DNA of 14,710 nucleotides from assembly GCA_964596165.1 (NCBI GenBank), contig CAZQTW010000106.1:1-14710 (forward strand). The letters are read 5' to 3'. Each line of letters starts with the position of its first letter. Positions within the stretch are counted from its first letter, which is position 1. Shown piece after piece: positions 1-7,530 of the stretch. The notes below the pieces were generated by a model. That model did not search any database and was not told the origin of the DNA. It was given only the letters and a program-made list of their open reading frames with translations. A program made the position numbers and the translations under genes. The DNA is from CAYUQT01 sp964596165 (GTDB lineage Bacteria > Planctomycetota > Phycisphaerae > UBA1845 > JAFGLZ01).

Positions 1-49
1 TTAACCCACAAGGAGGTCGTAAAAAAGAGGCCAGTGTGAATAATCCGGG

Positions 50-1393
50 CTAGAGTTCGTATTGGCTGCGTGTCCGGTCTTCGAGGATGTCGGCCAGGCG
101 CATGCGAACGTAGTCGCCGTCAATGACCACCTTGCGGTTGACCGCATCCGAGGCGTGAAAGGCGATATCCTCCACCACCTTTTCCATGATGGTATACAGC
201 CGCCTCGCTCCGATGTTGCCCAAGAGGTTGTTGGCGTGGCAGGCCATCGTCGCCATCTCGCGGATCGCGTCATCCGTGAAACTCAGCTCGACCCCCTCGG
301 TGCCGAGCAAGGCAATCTGCTGCTTGACCAGCGCGTTCTCGGGTTCGGCGAGAATCCGGATAAACTCCTCCTGTCCAAGATCGTCCAGCTCCACCCGGAT
401 GGGGAATCGCCCTTGCAGCTCCGGCATCAGATCCGACGGTTTGGACTGGGTAAATGCACCGGCCGCGATGAACAGGATGTGGTCCGTACGGACCATGCCG
501 TGGCGGGTGCCGACCGTGCATCCTTCGACAATCGGCAGCAGGTCGCGCTGAACCCCCTGACGACTGACGTCGGGGCCGACCGTGGTGTCGCTTCCGGCGA
601 TCTTGTCCAATTCGTCGATGAAGACGATTCCGCTGTCTTCCGTGCGGCGGATCGCCAGTTGAACGACTTTTTCGCGATCGATCAGCCCCTCGGCCTCCTG
701 GGCGAAGACCATCTTCCGGGCGTCGCGCACGGAGAGTGTTCGGCTTCGGTTGTTCTCGGGCATGATCCTCTCGAACAAATCCTGCAACTCGGGCGGCATT
801 TCACCGGGCGAGACCATGGTGGCGATGGCCGTGACGGGAGAGGTCCGTTCCTTGGTTGTCAGTTGGATTTCTCGGTCTTCCAGTTCGCCTTGACGCAACT
901 GCACGCGAAGCTTCTCGCGGATTCGCCGTCGCCGTTCGGCCGACTCGTCCTCGCGGTCGGTGCCGGGGGACATGTCGGCGGACGGCAGCAGCGCGTCCAG
1001 AATACGCTCCTCGGTCAACTGCTCGGCCCGCTCGCGAACCACCTCGGTCAACTCCGTTCGCACCTGACCGATCGCCAGTTCGAGCAGGTCCCGGATGATG
1101 CTCTCCACATCGCGCCCGTGATAGCCCACCTCGGTGTACTTGGTTGCCTCAACCTTGATGAAGGGTGCATTCGACAAACCGGCCAGTCGGCGAGCGATTT
1201 CGCTTTTTCCGACACCCGTGGGACCGATCATAATGATGTTCTTGGGGGCCACGTCCTGGGCCAACTCGCGCGGCAGCTTCAATCGCCGCCACCGGTTTCG
1301 GATGGCAATCGCCACCGCACGTTTGGCGTCTTCTTGACCAATGACGTACCGATCGAGTGCGGCCACAATCTCTTTAGGTGTCAAATCATGCAT
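50..1393 (-). CDS. hslU: HslU, ATPase/unfoldase subunit of the HslUV protease
   Basis: AAA+ unfoldase that unfolds substrates and feeds them into the HslV peptidase in the cytoplasm. The 447-residue product matches the family length (E. coli 443). Visible motifs: N-terminal LTPKEIV...YVIGQ; Walker A GPTGVGKS (57-64); I-domain about 110-240; Walker B IVFIDE (256-261); arginine finger in LQGRFPIR (about 329); sensor 2 GARRLYTIMEKV (from about 395); and a short C-terminal tail ending YEL, the part that docks in HslV. The pore loop reads GYHG at 90-93 where E. coli has GYVG. I chose the ATG at 1393, preceded by AAGGTG; an in-frame GTG at 1411 would add six residues (MKVKSF). hslV is not upstream, where it often lies; it could lie beyond the left edge. 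ClpX is excluded by the I-domain and the lack of a zinc finger. Identification is very secure. Confidence 0.97.
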   Translation of the reverse strand: MHDLTPKEIVAALDRYVIGQEDAKRAVAIAIRNRWRRLKLPRELAQDVAPKNIIMIGPTGVGKSEIARRLAGLSNAPFIKVEATKYTEVGYHGRDVESIIRDLLELAIGQVRTELTEVVRERAEQLTEERILDALLPSADMSPGTDREDESAERRRRIREKLRVQLRQGELEDREIQLTTKERTSPVTAIATMVSPGEMPPELQDLFERIMPENNRSRTLSVRDARKMVFAQEAEGLIDREKVVQLAIRRTEDSGIVFIDELDKIAGSDTTVGPDVSRQGVQRDLLPIVEGCTVGTRHGMVRTDHILFIAAGAFTQSKPSDLMPELQGRFPIRVELDDLGQEEFIRILAEPENALVKQQIALLGTEGVELSFTDDAIREMATMACHANNLLGNIGARRLYTIMEKVVEDIAFHASDAVNRKVVIDGDYVRMRLADILEDRTRSQYEL

Positions 1394-1468
1394 GAATGAC
1401 TTCACCTTCACACGCCCTCATGCGGGTTCCCGTCCGCGCCGCCGCGGGCCACGCGGGCTGACCTCTCG

Positions 1469-1497
1469 AACCTATCACACACCGGTTCGGGCGGCAA
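1469..1497 (-). promoter_or_regulatory. Candidate sigma70-type promoter for hslU
   Basis: On the minus strand TTGCCG (1492-1497) and TAGGTT (1469-1474) are separated by 17 bases, about 75 bases before the hslU start. A perfect inverted repeat, CGAACC (1468-1473) and GGTTCG (1484-1489), overlaps the -10 element and spacer and could be a regulator site. The -10 match is weak, so this is a candidate only. Confidence 0.3.
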
Positions 1498-1661
1498 GCG
1501 AGGCGCGACGATCGGCGCGGAGACCGCGTGGCTGGGATTCGTGACGGGGCGGAGCGGCGGCGACCGCCGCGGCGCGCCCGGCCGCAAGTGTGTTGCCGCA
1601 ACCACCAAGTAAGGCCCGCATATGATAGAATGGCAAACGGAGGTGCCGACGGACGGGTTTC

Positions 1662-1668
1662 GGGAGGA
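1662..1668 (+). promoter_or_regulatory. Shine-Dalgarno that fixes the lipoprotein start
   Basis: GGGAGGA lies seven bases before the GTG at 1676. It makes that GTG, not the ATG at 1622, the best start, and puts the hydrophobic signal peptide at the very N-terminus. Confidence 0.75.
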
Positions 1669-1675
1669 TTCGCTC

Positions 1676-2176
1676 GTGGTCCGACGAATAATCCTCTGCT
1701 GCGCGGCGACGGTACTACTGTCGGGTTGTCGCGAACCCCCGCGGGTATCGAAGCCGCCGACATCGGCACCTGCGGAGCGGCCGGATTCGGCAACGTTACC
1801 CACGACCCCGCCCAAGACTCCGCCGTCCACGATCGCCGCAACCCAGCCCGAGGCGACCATTGGAGGACGTTGTGTCGTTCTCGTCAGAGATGTCCGTGAA
1901 CCCCAAACGGGATGGCTTGTGATCGAGCAGATTGAAAAGGAAGATCAACCTGCGTCGGCCGTGGGCACCGTCGCCGGACCTCGGAAGCTCATCGTCGACA
2001 CCAAGAATGTCCGCCTGATCCGAATTGAGCTGGCCAAAGCCGGCGTGCCAACCCGCCGATCGGTCATTCTCCGCATAGACGATCAGCCCATCGAGATCAC
2101 CGGACGTTACGGACCGGTGGCGCGGTTTGAACGATCCCGCCAAGGAAGGTGGTACGCCTCACGCCCGCCCAAGTAG
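1676..2176 (+). CDS. Small secreted lipoprotein of unknown function
   Basis: 166 residues starting at GTG. The N-terminus is a lipoprotein signal peptide: two arginines, a hydrophobic stretch, then lipobox LSGC with the acylated Cys at residue 18. Residues 19-60 are a Pro/Thr/Ala-rich linker. Residues 63-166 form a compact domain with alternating hydrophobic stretches (CVVLVRDV, GWLVIEQI, RKLIVDTK, VRLIRIEL, SVILRIDD), suggesting a beta-rich fold; I do not recognise the family. An upstream ATG (1622) would bury the signal peptide 18 residues in and is unlikely. It diverges from hslU across 282 bases. Expected location: an outer or inner membrane lipid anchor facing the periplasm. The gene call is fairly safe; function is unknown. 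Confidence 0.75.
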   Translation: MVRRIILCCAATVLLSGCREPPRVSKPPTSAPAERPDSATLPTTPPKTPPSTIAATQPEATIGGRCVVLVRDVREPQTGWLVIEQIEKEDQPASAVGTVAGPRKLIVDTKNVRLIRIELAKAGVPTRRSVILRIDDQPIEITGRYGPVARFERSRQGRWYASRPPK

Positions 2177-2293
2177 AGGGCCGCCGCCCTGCGACCTGAA
2201 CGTCAACGCCTGCGAACGGCTTTCAGGCAACCGCGTCGAAAAGGTGGTGGGGCGCACGATATGGCGTCCCCCTCTTCGCGGACCCTCTGATTG

Positions 2294-2322
2294 TTGACTG
2301 GTCACGGCCGATGCCCTAACAT
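2294..2322 (+). promoter_or_regulatory. Sigma70-type promoter for the phosphoesterase-yidC operon
   Basis: TTGACT (2294-2299), a 17-base spacer and TAACAT (2317-2322) give a good -35/-10 pair, 55 bases before the metallophosphoesterase start. It is the best promoter match in the window apart from a similar one at 11100. Confidence 0.5.
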
Positions 2323-2377
2323 AACGCCTTTAACTCGTAATCCGGATTCTTGAGGGAGTCGTTGCAGGCGGACATGA

Positions 2378-3151
2378 ATGCCCGAACCGGTAGCAATCAT
2401 TTCTGATATTCATTCGAACATCGAGGCATTGACGGCCGTGCTCCGTGACATCGACAAGCGCGGGGTGCGACGAATCATATGTCTTGGAGACGTAGTGGGC
2501 TACGGAGCCAACCCCCGCGAATGTGTCGATCTGGTGGCCAGCCGGTGTGAGGCGTGTCTGTGCGGCAATCACGATCAGGCGGTGTTCTTTGAGCCGTTCA
2601 ACTTCAATGTGGGGGCCGAGCGGGCGTGCTACTGGACGCGCCGACTGCTCGAGGAAGAGCCCGATCACGAGAAGCGCGGACGCCGATGGGACTTCATCGG
2701 ACGGTTGCCCGTCCGCATGGAAATCGATGGGATGCTGTTCGTGCACGGCTCGCCGCGAAAACCGGTGAACGAGTACCTGTTCAGCGAGGACGTATACACC
2801 AACCCTTACAAGATCACCGAGAACTTCCGTCGAATGGAGAACTTCGACTCGTGCTTCGTGGGTCACACGCACGTGCCGGGCGTTTTCCTGGACGATCCCT
2901 ATTTCGACCCGCCCGATGAACTGCCGGAGCCCCGTCGTTATCCGTTGGGCGAGGAGAAGGCCATTGTGAACGTAGGCAGTGTGGGCCAACCTCGCGATCG
3001 GGATCCGCGTGCAGCCTATGGAATCATCAACCAGGACGAGGAAGTCGAGTTCTTGCGCGTGGAATACGACATCGAGACGAGCATGCGCAAGATACATGCC
3101 GTGGCCGAGCTGGACGACTTCCTCGGCAGCCGATTGCTGGAAGGACGGTAA
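2378..3151 (+). CDS. Calcineurin-like metallophosphoesterase
   Basis: 257-residue cytoplasmic enzyme of the YfcE/MJ0936-like phosphoesterase type, which uses two metal ions to hydrolyse phosphodiesters or phosphomonoesters. The full motif set is present: D10-x-H12 in SDIHSN; GDVVGYG (37-43); GNHD (63-66); HGSP (123-126); GHTH (162-165); and NVGSVGQPRD (198-207), near the end of the domain. There is no signal peptide. The start ATG has only a weak upstream GGCGG. It is followed after six bases by yidC and was probably made on the same transcript. Substrate cannot be told from sequence; members of this group act on cyclic dinucleotides, nucleotides or generic phosphodiesters. Family assignment is secure. 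Confidence 0.92.
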   Translation: MPEPVAIISDIHSNIEALTAVLRDIDKRGVRRIICLGDVVGYGANPRECVDLVASRCEACLCGNHDQAVFFEPFNFNVGAERACYWTRRLLEEEPDHEKRGRRWDFIGRLPVRMEIDGMLFVHGSPRKPVNEYLFSEDVYTNPYKITENFRRMENFDSCFVGHTHVPGVFLDDPYFDPPDELPEPRRYPLGEEKAIVNVGSVGQPRDRDPRAAYGIINQDEEVEFLRVEYDIETSMRKIHAVAELDDFLGSRLLEGR

Positions 3152-3157
3152 TTGCCG

Positions 3158-5425
3158 ATGGAAACCCGCCGTATGGTCATGGCCCTTGTCGTGGCCATGG
3201 CAGTCTTCTTTGCCTGGCAGCTCATTGCGCAGCGGATCTTTCCCGCACCGAAAGGACGGGGGCTATCCGACGCGGCAAGAACAACAAGCCGACCGACGAC
3301 GCAAGTCGGCGCCAAGGAAGCCCAAACGACCGGCGGACCGACTTCGGGAACCTCCACCGGTCCGGGCGGCCGAGAGATCGAAGCCCGCGCCGGCACAAAC
3401 GCTGCCGGCACACCTGCCTTGGGCGCCACGCCGGCTCCGGGAGGCAAGACCGTTCAACTCAGGGCGGTGGAGGCCGTCCCCCACACAGTGACGCTCGGCA
3501 ATGATGATCCCAATAGCCCCTTTCGGCTGATGCTCAAACTCAGCAGCCGGGGAGGAGCGGTGGAAGATGCCGATCTGACCCCCCTGCTGCCACGGTACCG
3601 GAACTATCCAAAGGGCGACCTCCGCGCCAATGAAAACGCGGCCAAGGATCCGTTCGACTCCTTTGACTTGTTACGGCCCATCACAGACAAGCAGACCGGC
3701 ATGACCTATCGCTCCATGAGCACACGGATGGTGAACATCTGGTTCACGACCAATCCGGCCCCCGTCGCAACCAAGCCGTCGGCGAGCAAACCCGGCGAGG
3801 AATCGTCGGACGGCATATGGCAGGACATCGACATATCCGATAGGGATTGGCAGATCGAGCGCCGGCATGAGAAGGATCGAGACGTGGCCACGTGCAGCCT
3901 GGCGATCGAGGCCGATGGCAAGCCCATCCTCCGCATCGTCAAGACCTACGTTCTGTTCCAGGACAGTTACGACGTCCAGATGGATGTGCGACTGGAGAGC
4001 CTAGACGGCCGGCCGCACAAGGTAATCCTGACTCAGAACGGCCCGATCGACATGCGGGAAATCGATACGCGAAGCGCCGATTCGCGCAAGATTTACTTTG
4101 GAACACGAGTGGGGCAGGTCATCAAGACCGGTCGCGTGGAACGTAAAGAGACGGTGGTCGAGAAGAAGGTTGATGGTCGGAGCGTCAAGACAGCGACGAC
4201 AGTGGATCTCACCGGCAGGCTCGGCGGAACCCTGGTCTGGGCGGCGTTGGGGAATCAGTACTTTGCCGCCATCATGACGCCGGTAAACGCCAACCGAGAG
4301 GCCGACTTGAGCGCATTCAAGGCGGTCATGGTCGAGCACGCGACGAGCAATACGGGCGCGAATGAGTTTGGCGATCTCACGTTCAATTTCGTGTCTTCGC
4401 CGACGATGGTCGCGCCGGACAAGCCGGCGCGGTTCGATTTCGACCTGTATCTGGGTCCCAAGGAGCGCAGCCGGTTCAAGGACACGACCGCGCACAAGAA
4501 CTACGTCGATCGCAATTACCTCGGCACGATCCAGGAAGAGTATCAATGGTGCGTGTGGACGCCGCTGGCCGAGCTGATGAGCAGCCTGCTGATCGGACTG
4601 CACCGTTGGGTGTGGCCGCACAACTGGGGATTGGCGATCATCATCCTCGTTCTGGTCGTTCGCGTCATCCTGCATCCGCTGACCAAAAAGAGCCAGATCG
4701 GCATGAGTCGGATGCAAGTCAAGATGGTCGAGCTTCAACCCAAGATCGACGAAGTGAAGAAGAAGTACGCCAACGACAAGACCAAAATGAACCAGGAAAT
4801 GATGGCCCTCTACCGCAAGGAGGGCGTCAATCCGGCGGGCAATATGATGAGCTGTCTGCCGATGCTTCTTCAAATGCCGATTTGGATCGCGTTGTGGGCC
4901 TCGTTGAGCAACACCATCGAACTGCGTCATGCGAGTTTCATGATCATCCCCGGGCGCTGGATCCTGGACCTGGCGGCACCGGATGCGATTTACCGGTTCG
5001 CCAAACCCGTTCCGCTCCTCTTTTTCGAAATCGACGCGATCAACGTGCTGCCGTTCCTGTGGGGATTCAGCATGATCCTCCAGCAGAAGTTCACGCCGAA
5101 GCCCTCCTCGGGTAGAAGCACTGAACAACTCGAACAGCAGCAACGCATGATGTACATCATGTCCGTCGTCATGACGATCATGTTCTACAACTTCCCCAGC
5201 GGACTGACGCTGTACATCATGGCGAGCAATTTCATCGGTTTGGCCGAGCAATGGCGGATTCGCAAGCATTTGGAGGCCGACAAGGCCGCCATGGCCGCTG
5301 CCGTACCGACAGGCGAAGGAAGCGCCCTATCAATGAAACCCAAGGGATGGTTCGGGTCTTTGATGGAAAAAGTCGAGAAGTTCGACCAACAGCAGCGAGC
5401 GATGAAGAGCGGCAAGAAGAAGTGA
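3158..5425 (+). CDS. yidC: YidC membrane protein insertase
   Basis: Inner-membrane insertase/chaperone (YidC/Oxa1/Alb3), helping Sec-dependent and Sec-independent proteins into the membrane. At 755 residues it is much longer than E. coli YidC (548). Order: TM1 at about 7-24; a Thr/Gly/Ala/Pro-rich linker to about residue 100; a large periplasmic beta domain to about 455; then the conserved insertase core from about 467 (WTPLAELM) to 690, with further membrane helices. The core shows the conserved groove arginine (R502, in VVRVILHP), the cytoplasmic helical hairpin with LQPKIDEVKKKY, and MALYRKEGVNP...CLPMLLQMPIWIALW. The tail is basic and ends in GKKK, as expected for ribosome contact. ATG at 3158 was chosen, with GGAAGGA about ten bases upstream; an in-frame TTG at 3152 is possible. 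The usual rpmH-rnpA neighbours are absent. Confidence 0.97.
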   Translation: METRRMVMALVVAMAVFFAWQLIAQRIFPAPKGRGLSDAARTTSRPTTQVGAKEAQTTGGPTSGTSTGPGGREIEARAGTNAAGTPALGATPAPGGKTVQLRAVEAVPHTVTLGNDDPNSPFRLMLKLSSRGGAVEDADLTPLLPRYRNYPKGDLRANENAAKDPFDSFDLLRPITDKQTGMTYRSMSTRMVNIWFTTNPAPVATKPSASKPGEESSDGIWQDIDISDRDWQIERRHEKDRDVATCSLAIEADGKPILRIVKTYVLFQDSYDVQMDVRLESLDGRPHKVILTQNGPIDMREIDTRSADSRKIYFGTRVGQVIKTGRVERKETVVEKKVDGRSVKTATTVDLTGRLGGTLVWAALGNQYFAAIMTPVNANREADLSAFKAVMVEHATSNTGANEFGDLTFNFVSSPTMVAPDKPARFDFDLYLGPKERSRFKDTTAHKNYVDRNYLGTIQEEYQWCVWTPLAELMSSLLIGLHRWVWPHNWGLAIIILVLVVRVILHPLTKKSQIGMSRMQVKMVELQPKIDEVKKKYANDKTKMNQEMMALYRKEGVNPAGNMMSCLPMLLQMPIWIALWASLSNTIELRHASFMIIPGRWILDLAAPDAIYRFAKPVPLLFFEIDAINVLPFLWGFSMILQQKFTPKPSSGRSTEQLEQQQRMMYIMSVVMTIMFYNFPSGLTLYIMASNFIGLAEQWRIRKHLEADKAAMAAAVPTGEGSALSMKPKGWFGSLMEKVEKFDQQQRAMKSGKKK

Positions 5426-5439
5426 AAACGGAGAGGCTG

Positions 5440-5482
5440 AGTGGGCCAAGCCGATCGTCCGCCTCGGCGTTCCCACTGTTTT
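5440..5482 (+). terminator. Terminator- or attenuator-like hairpin between yidC and the creatininase gene
   Basis: AGTGGG (5440-5445) pairs with CCCACT (5472-5477). A nested CCGA/TCGG stem (5451-5454 with 5464-5467) lies inside, and TTTT follows at 5479-5482. The stem is interrupted, so termination would be partial; it could lower expression of the downstream gene relative to yidC. Confidence 0.35.
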
Positions 5483-5483
5483 C

Positions 5484-5488
5484 AGGAG
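5484..5488 (+). promoter_or_regulatory. Shine-Dalgarno that fixes the creatininase-family start
   Basis: AGGAG sits six bases before the GTG at 5495. No comparable site precedes the in-frame GTG at 5441, which also lies inside the hairpin, so 5495 is preferred. Confidence 0.7.
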
Positions 5489-5494
5489 CTTGAC

Positions 5495-6265
5495 GTGACA
5501 CGTCCGCACATTCTGTCCGAAGCCAATCTCAACCAGGTTCGTCAGCAGAGGTTCGAAGTGGCCGTCCTCCCGTGGGGCGCGTGCGAACCCCACAACCTCC
5601 ACCTGCCTTACGGCAACGACACCCTCACCGTGGCGAGAATCGGCGAACTGATCTGCGACCGGGCGGCGAAGAGCGGCGCCAAGGTCTGCCTGTTGCCGGC
5701 CATTCCTTACGGCGTCAATACCAATCTGCTGAACTTTCCGATGACGATCAGCATGAACCCGACGACACAGCTCGCGGTCTTGCGCGACGTGGTTGAATCA
5801 CTCAAGCGGCACGGTGTGCCCAAGCTGGTCATCTTGAATGGGCATGGGGGAAACGAATTCGGGTTCATGCTCCGCGAGCTTTTCGGCTGCGGCATCTTCC
5901 TGACGCTGGTCAATTGGTGGACGGTAACGTTCGACGTCGCCGAGAAGGTCATGGAACGAAAAGGCGAACACGCCGACGAGGCCGAAACGAGTTGGGCGCT
6001 TTACCTTCATCCGCACTTGGTGGCCCCGCTTGAAACGGCGGATGACGGGGCGGTACGATCGTACCGATTTGAAGCGATGAATCGCGGCTGGGCTCGGATC
6101 ACCCGCCCCTGGGACCGATTCACCAGGCAGAGCGGCTATGGCGATCCCCATCTGGCGACGGCCGAGAAAGGCCGCCAGACCGTCGAAGTCGCCGTCGAGC
6201 GATTGGCGAAGTTCCTCGTCGAGTTGTCCGAATCCGGGATGGATGATACCTTCCCGATGGCGTAG
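5495..6265 (+). CDS. Creatininase-family metal-dependent amidohydrolase
   Basis: 256 residues, GTG start. The creatininase fold hydrolyses cyclic or linear amides with two metal ions. E31-x-H33 and D42 have the same spacing as the Pseudomonas creatininase ligands E34, H36 and D45. NGHGGNE (115-121) contains the further ligand His, and EHADEAETS (158-166) is the usual family signature HA(G/D)E-x-ETS. There is no signal peptide, so it is cytoplasmic. The family also includes mycofactocin peptidase MftE and formamidopyrimidine-type deformylases; neither mycofactocin nor deazaflavin genes are nearby, so the substrate is open. It lies 69 bases after yidC on the same strand, behind a terminator-like hairpin. 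Family is secure, function is not. Confidence 0.9.
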   Translation: MTRPHILSEANLNQVRQQRFEVAVLPWGACEPHNLHLPYGNDTLTVARIGELICDRAAKSGAKVCLLPAIPYGVNTNLLNFPMTISMNPTTQLAVLRDVVESLKRHGVPKLVILNGHGGNEFGFMLRELFGCGIFLTLVNWWTVTFDVAEKVMERKGEHADEAETSWALYLHPHLVAPLETADDGAVRSYRFEAMNRGWARITRPWDRFTRQSGYGDPHLATAEKGRQTVEVAVERLAKFLVELSESGMDDTFPMA

Positions 6266-6366
6266 GCATCGCGAGGGATGGCCGACGAGGTCGCAGAGCC
6301 GTCATCGGTCGGACGAAGATATCCGTGTAGGTACGGAGCAGTCTCTCCCCCGTGAGGATTTCGCGT

Positions 6367-7485
6367 ATGCCCCCCCGGAACAATGACATGCGTAAGCTGG
6401 TGCCGGCAATTCTCCTGGGAACCGTGATTCAGGGTGAAGTCGAGGGACAGCAGGCTAAGCCGCCCTTCTATGCGGATCGAATGAACCTGCTCCTTGTGAT
6501 CGACGATCAGGGCAAGACGCATCCGGTGAAGACGCCGGCCGACTGGCAGCGACGACGGGAACACATCCTGGGCAACATGCAGCTCGTCATGGGTCCGCTG
6601 CCGGAGCGATGGCGAGCGATTCCGCTCGACATGCGCGTGGACGAGGAAACCAGGCTGACCGCGTGCACTCGCAAGAGGATCACGTATCGCGCGGACCCGG
6701 GCGACTGGGTAACGGCGTATCTCTTCATACCCAATGGCGTGCAGGACAAGACGCCGGCGATGTTGTGCCTTCACCAAACCGTCGAAGTCGGCAAGGACGA
6801 ACCGGCCGGACTGGGAGGCAGCCCGGATCTGCATTACGCCCTCGAACTCGCCGAACGGGGGTACGTCACCCTTGCGCCGGACTACTGGACGTTCGGCGAT
6901 TATCGGTTCAAGAAATACGATCCCTACGATCATGGCTACGTCAGCGGAACGATGAAGGGCATCTGGAATCACATCCGGTCGGTCGATCTCCTCCAATCGC
7001 TGCCGGAGGTCGACGGCGAGCGGATCGGCTGTATCGGCCATTCCCTCGGCGGACACAACACGCTCTGGCTGGGATCGTTCGACCCCCGCATCAAGGTGAT
7101 GGTCTCGAGTTGCGGTTTCAACACGATGGCCGCCTACGCCGCGTCGAAGTACGGCGGCGGCGACCTGAAGAACTACGCCCAGCGGCGTTACCTCCCGCGC
7201 ATATCGACGCTCTACCAAAACGATCCTAAGAAGGTCCCATTTGAGTGGACCGAGGTCCTCGCCTCGCTGGCGCCACGGCCGGTCTTTGTCAACGCCCCGC
7301 TGAACGACGTCAACTACGAAGTGTCCGGGGTGAAGGACTGCATCAAGGCCGCGCTGCCGGTCTACGAATGGATGAAGGCGAAGGATAATCTCGTCGTGAT
7401 GCATCCGAACGCAGAGCACTCGTTCCCGCCCGAAATCCGCCAGGCCGCCTACGCCTTCGTTGACAAGGCCCTGCGAGGCAAGTGA
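6367..7485 (+). CDS. Secreted alpha/beta hydrolase (dienelactone hydrolase/acetyl-xylan-esterase-like)
   Basis: 372 residues. The likely catalytic triad is S226 in GHSLGG (224-229), D314 in PLNDVNYE and H351 in AEHSFPPE. The strand-turn motifs before it (AMLCLHQT, GYVTLAPDYW) fit the fold. A short hydrophobic segment near the N-terminus (MRKLVPAILLGTVI, residues 8-21) followed by polar sequence suggests export. ATG at 6367 has GAGG nine bases upstream (6353-6356); an ATG at 6388 would start exactly at MRKLV but lacks a good ribosome site, and GTG at 6352 is a third option. Similar proteins are numerous in planctomycetes and often linked to ester side-chain removal from polysaccharides, but substrate cannot be read here. 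It is 101 bases after the creatininase gene and may have its own promoter. Confidence 0.88.
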   Translation: MPPRNNDMRKLVPAILLGTVIQGEVEGQQAKPPFYADRMNLLLVIDDQGKTHPVKTPADWQRRREHILGNMQLVMGPLPERWRAIPLDMRVDEETRLTACTRKRITYRADPGDWVTAYLFIPNGVQDKTPAMLCLHQTVEVGKDEPAGLGGSPDLHYALELAERGYVTLAPDYWTFGDYRFKKYDPYDHGYVSGTMKGIWNHIRSVDLLQSLPEVDGERIGCIGHSLGGHNTLWLGSFDPRIKVMVSSCGFNTMAAYAASKYGGGDLKNYAQRRYLPRISTLYQNDPKKVPFEWTEVLASLAPRPVFVNAPLNDVNYEVSGVKDCIKAALPVYEWMKAKDNLVVMHPNAEHSFPPEIRQAAYAFVDKALRGK

Positions 7486-7530
7486 CACCCAACGACGATT
7501 CCGCCTCATCCAACCAACGCCTGACAGCGG

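Noticed and set aside
1..49. AAGGAGGTCGT and AAAAAA near the left edge, suggestive of a ribosome site, an rRNA 3' end or a terminator of hslU.
   Set aside because: No open frame follows on the plus strand, the sequence does not match the 16S end, and no clear stem precedes the T run on the minus strand.
62..1399. Long plus-strand open frame of 445 codons opposite hslU.
   Set aside because: It is the antisense shadow of a fully recognisable hslU in GC-rich DNA and shows no family features.
1554..1570. GCGGCGG/CCGCCGC hairpin with loop CGA before the lipoprotein gene.
   Set aside because: Simple GC-rich triplet repetition gives such pairing readily in this base composition; no further sign of function.
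1386..1860. Overlapping minus-strand open frames upstream of hslU.
   Set aside because: They overlap the hslU start and the lipoprotein gene and have low-complexity Arg/Pro/Ser composition with no domain; the plus-strand lipoprotein has a good ribosome site and signal peptide.
4001..5269. Long minus-strand open frame opposite yidC.
   Set aside because: Antisense shadow: His/Arg/Asp-rich composition typical of reversed GC-rich coding sequence, no recognisable motif.
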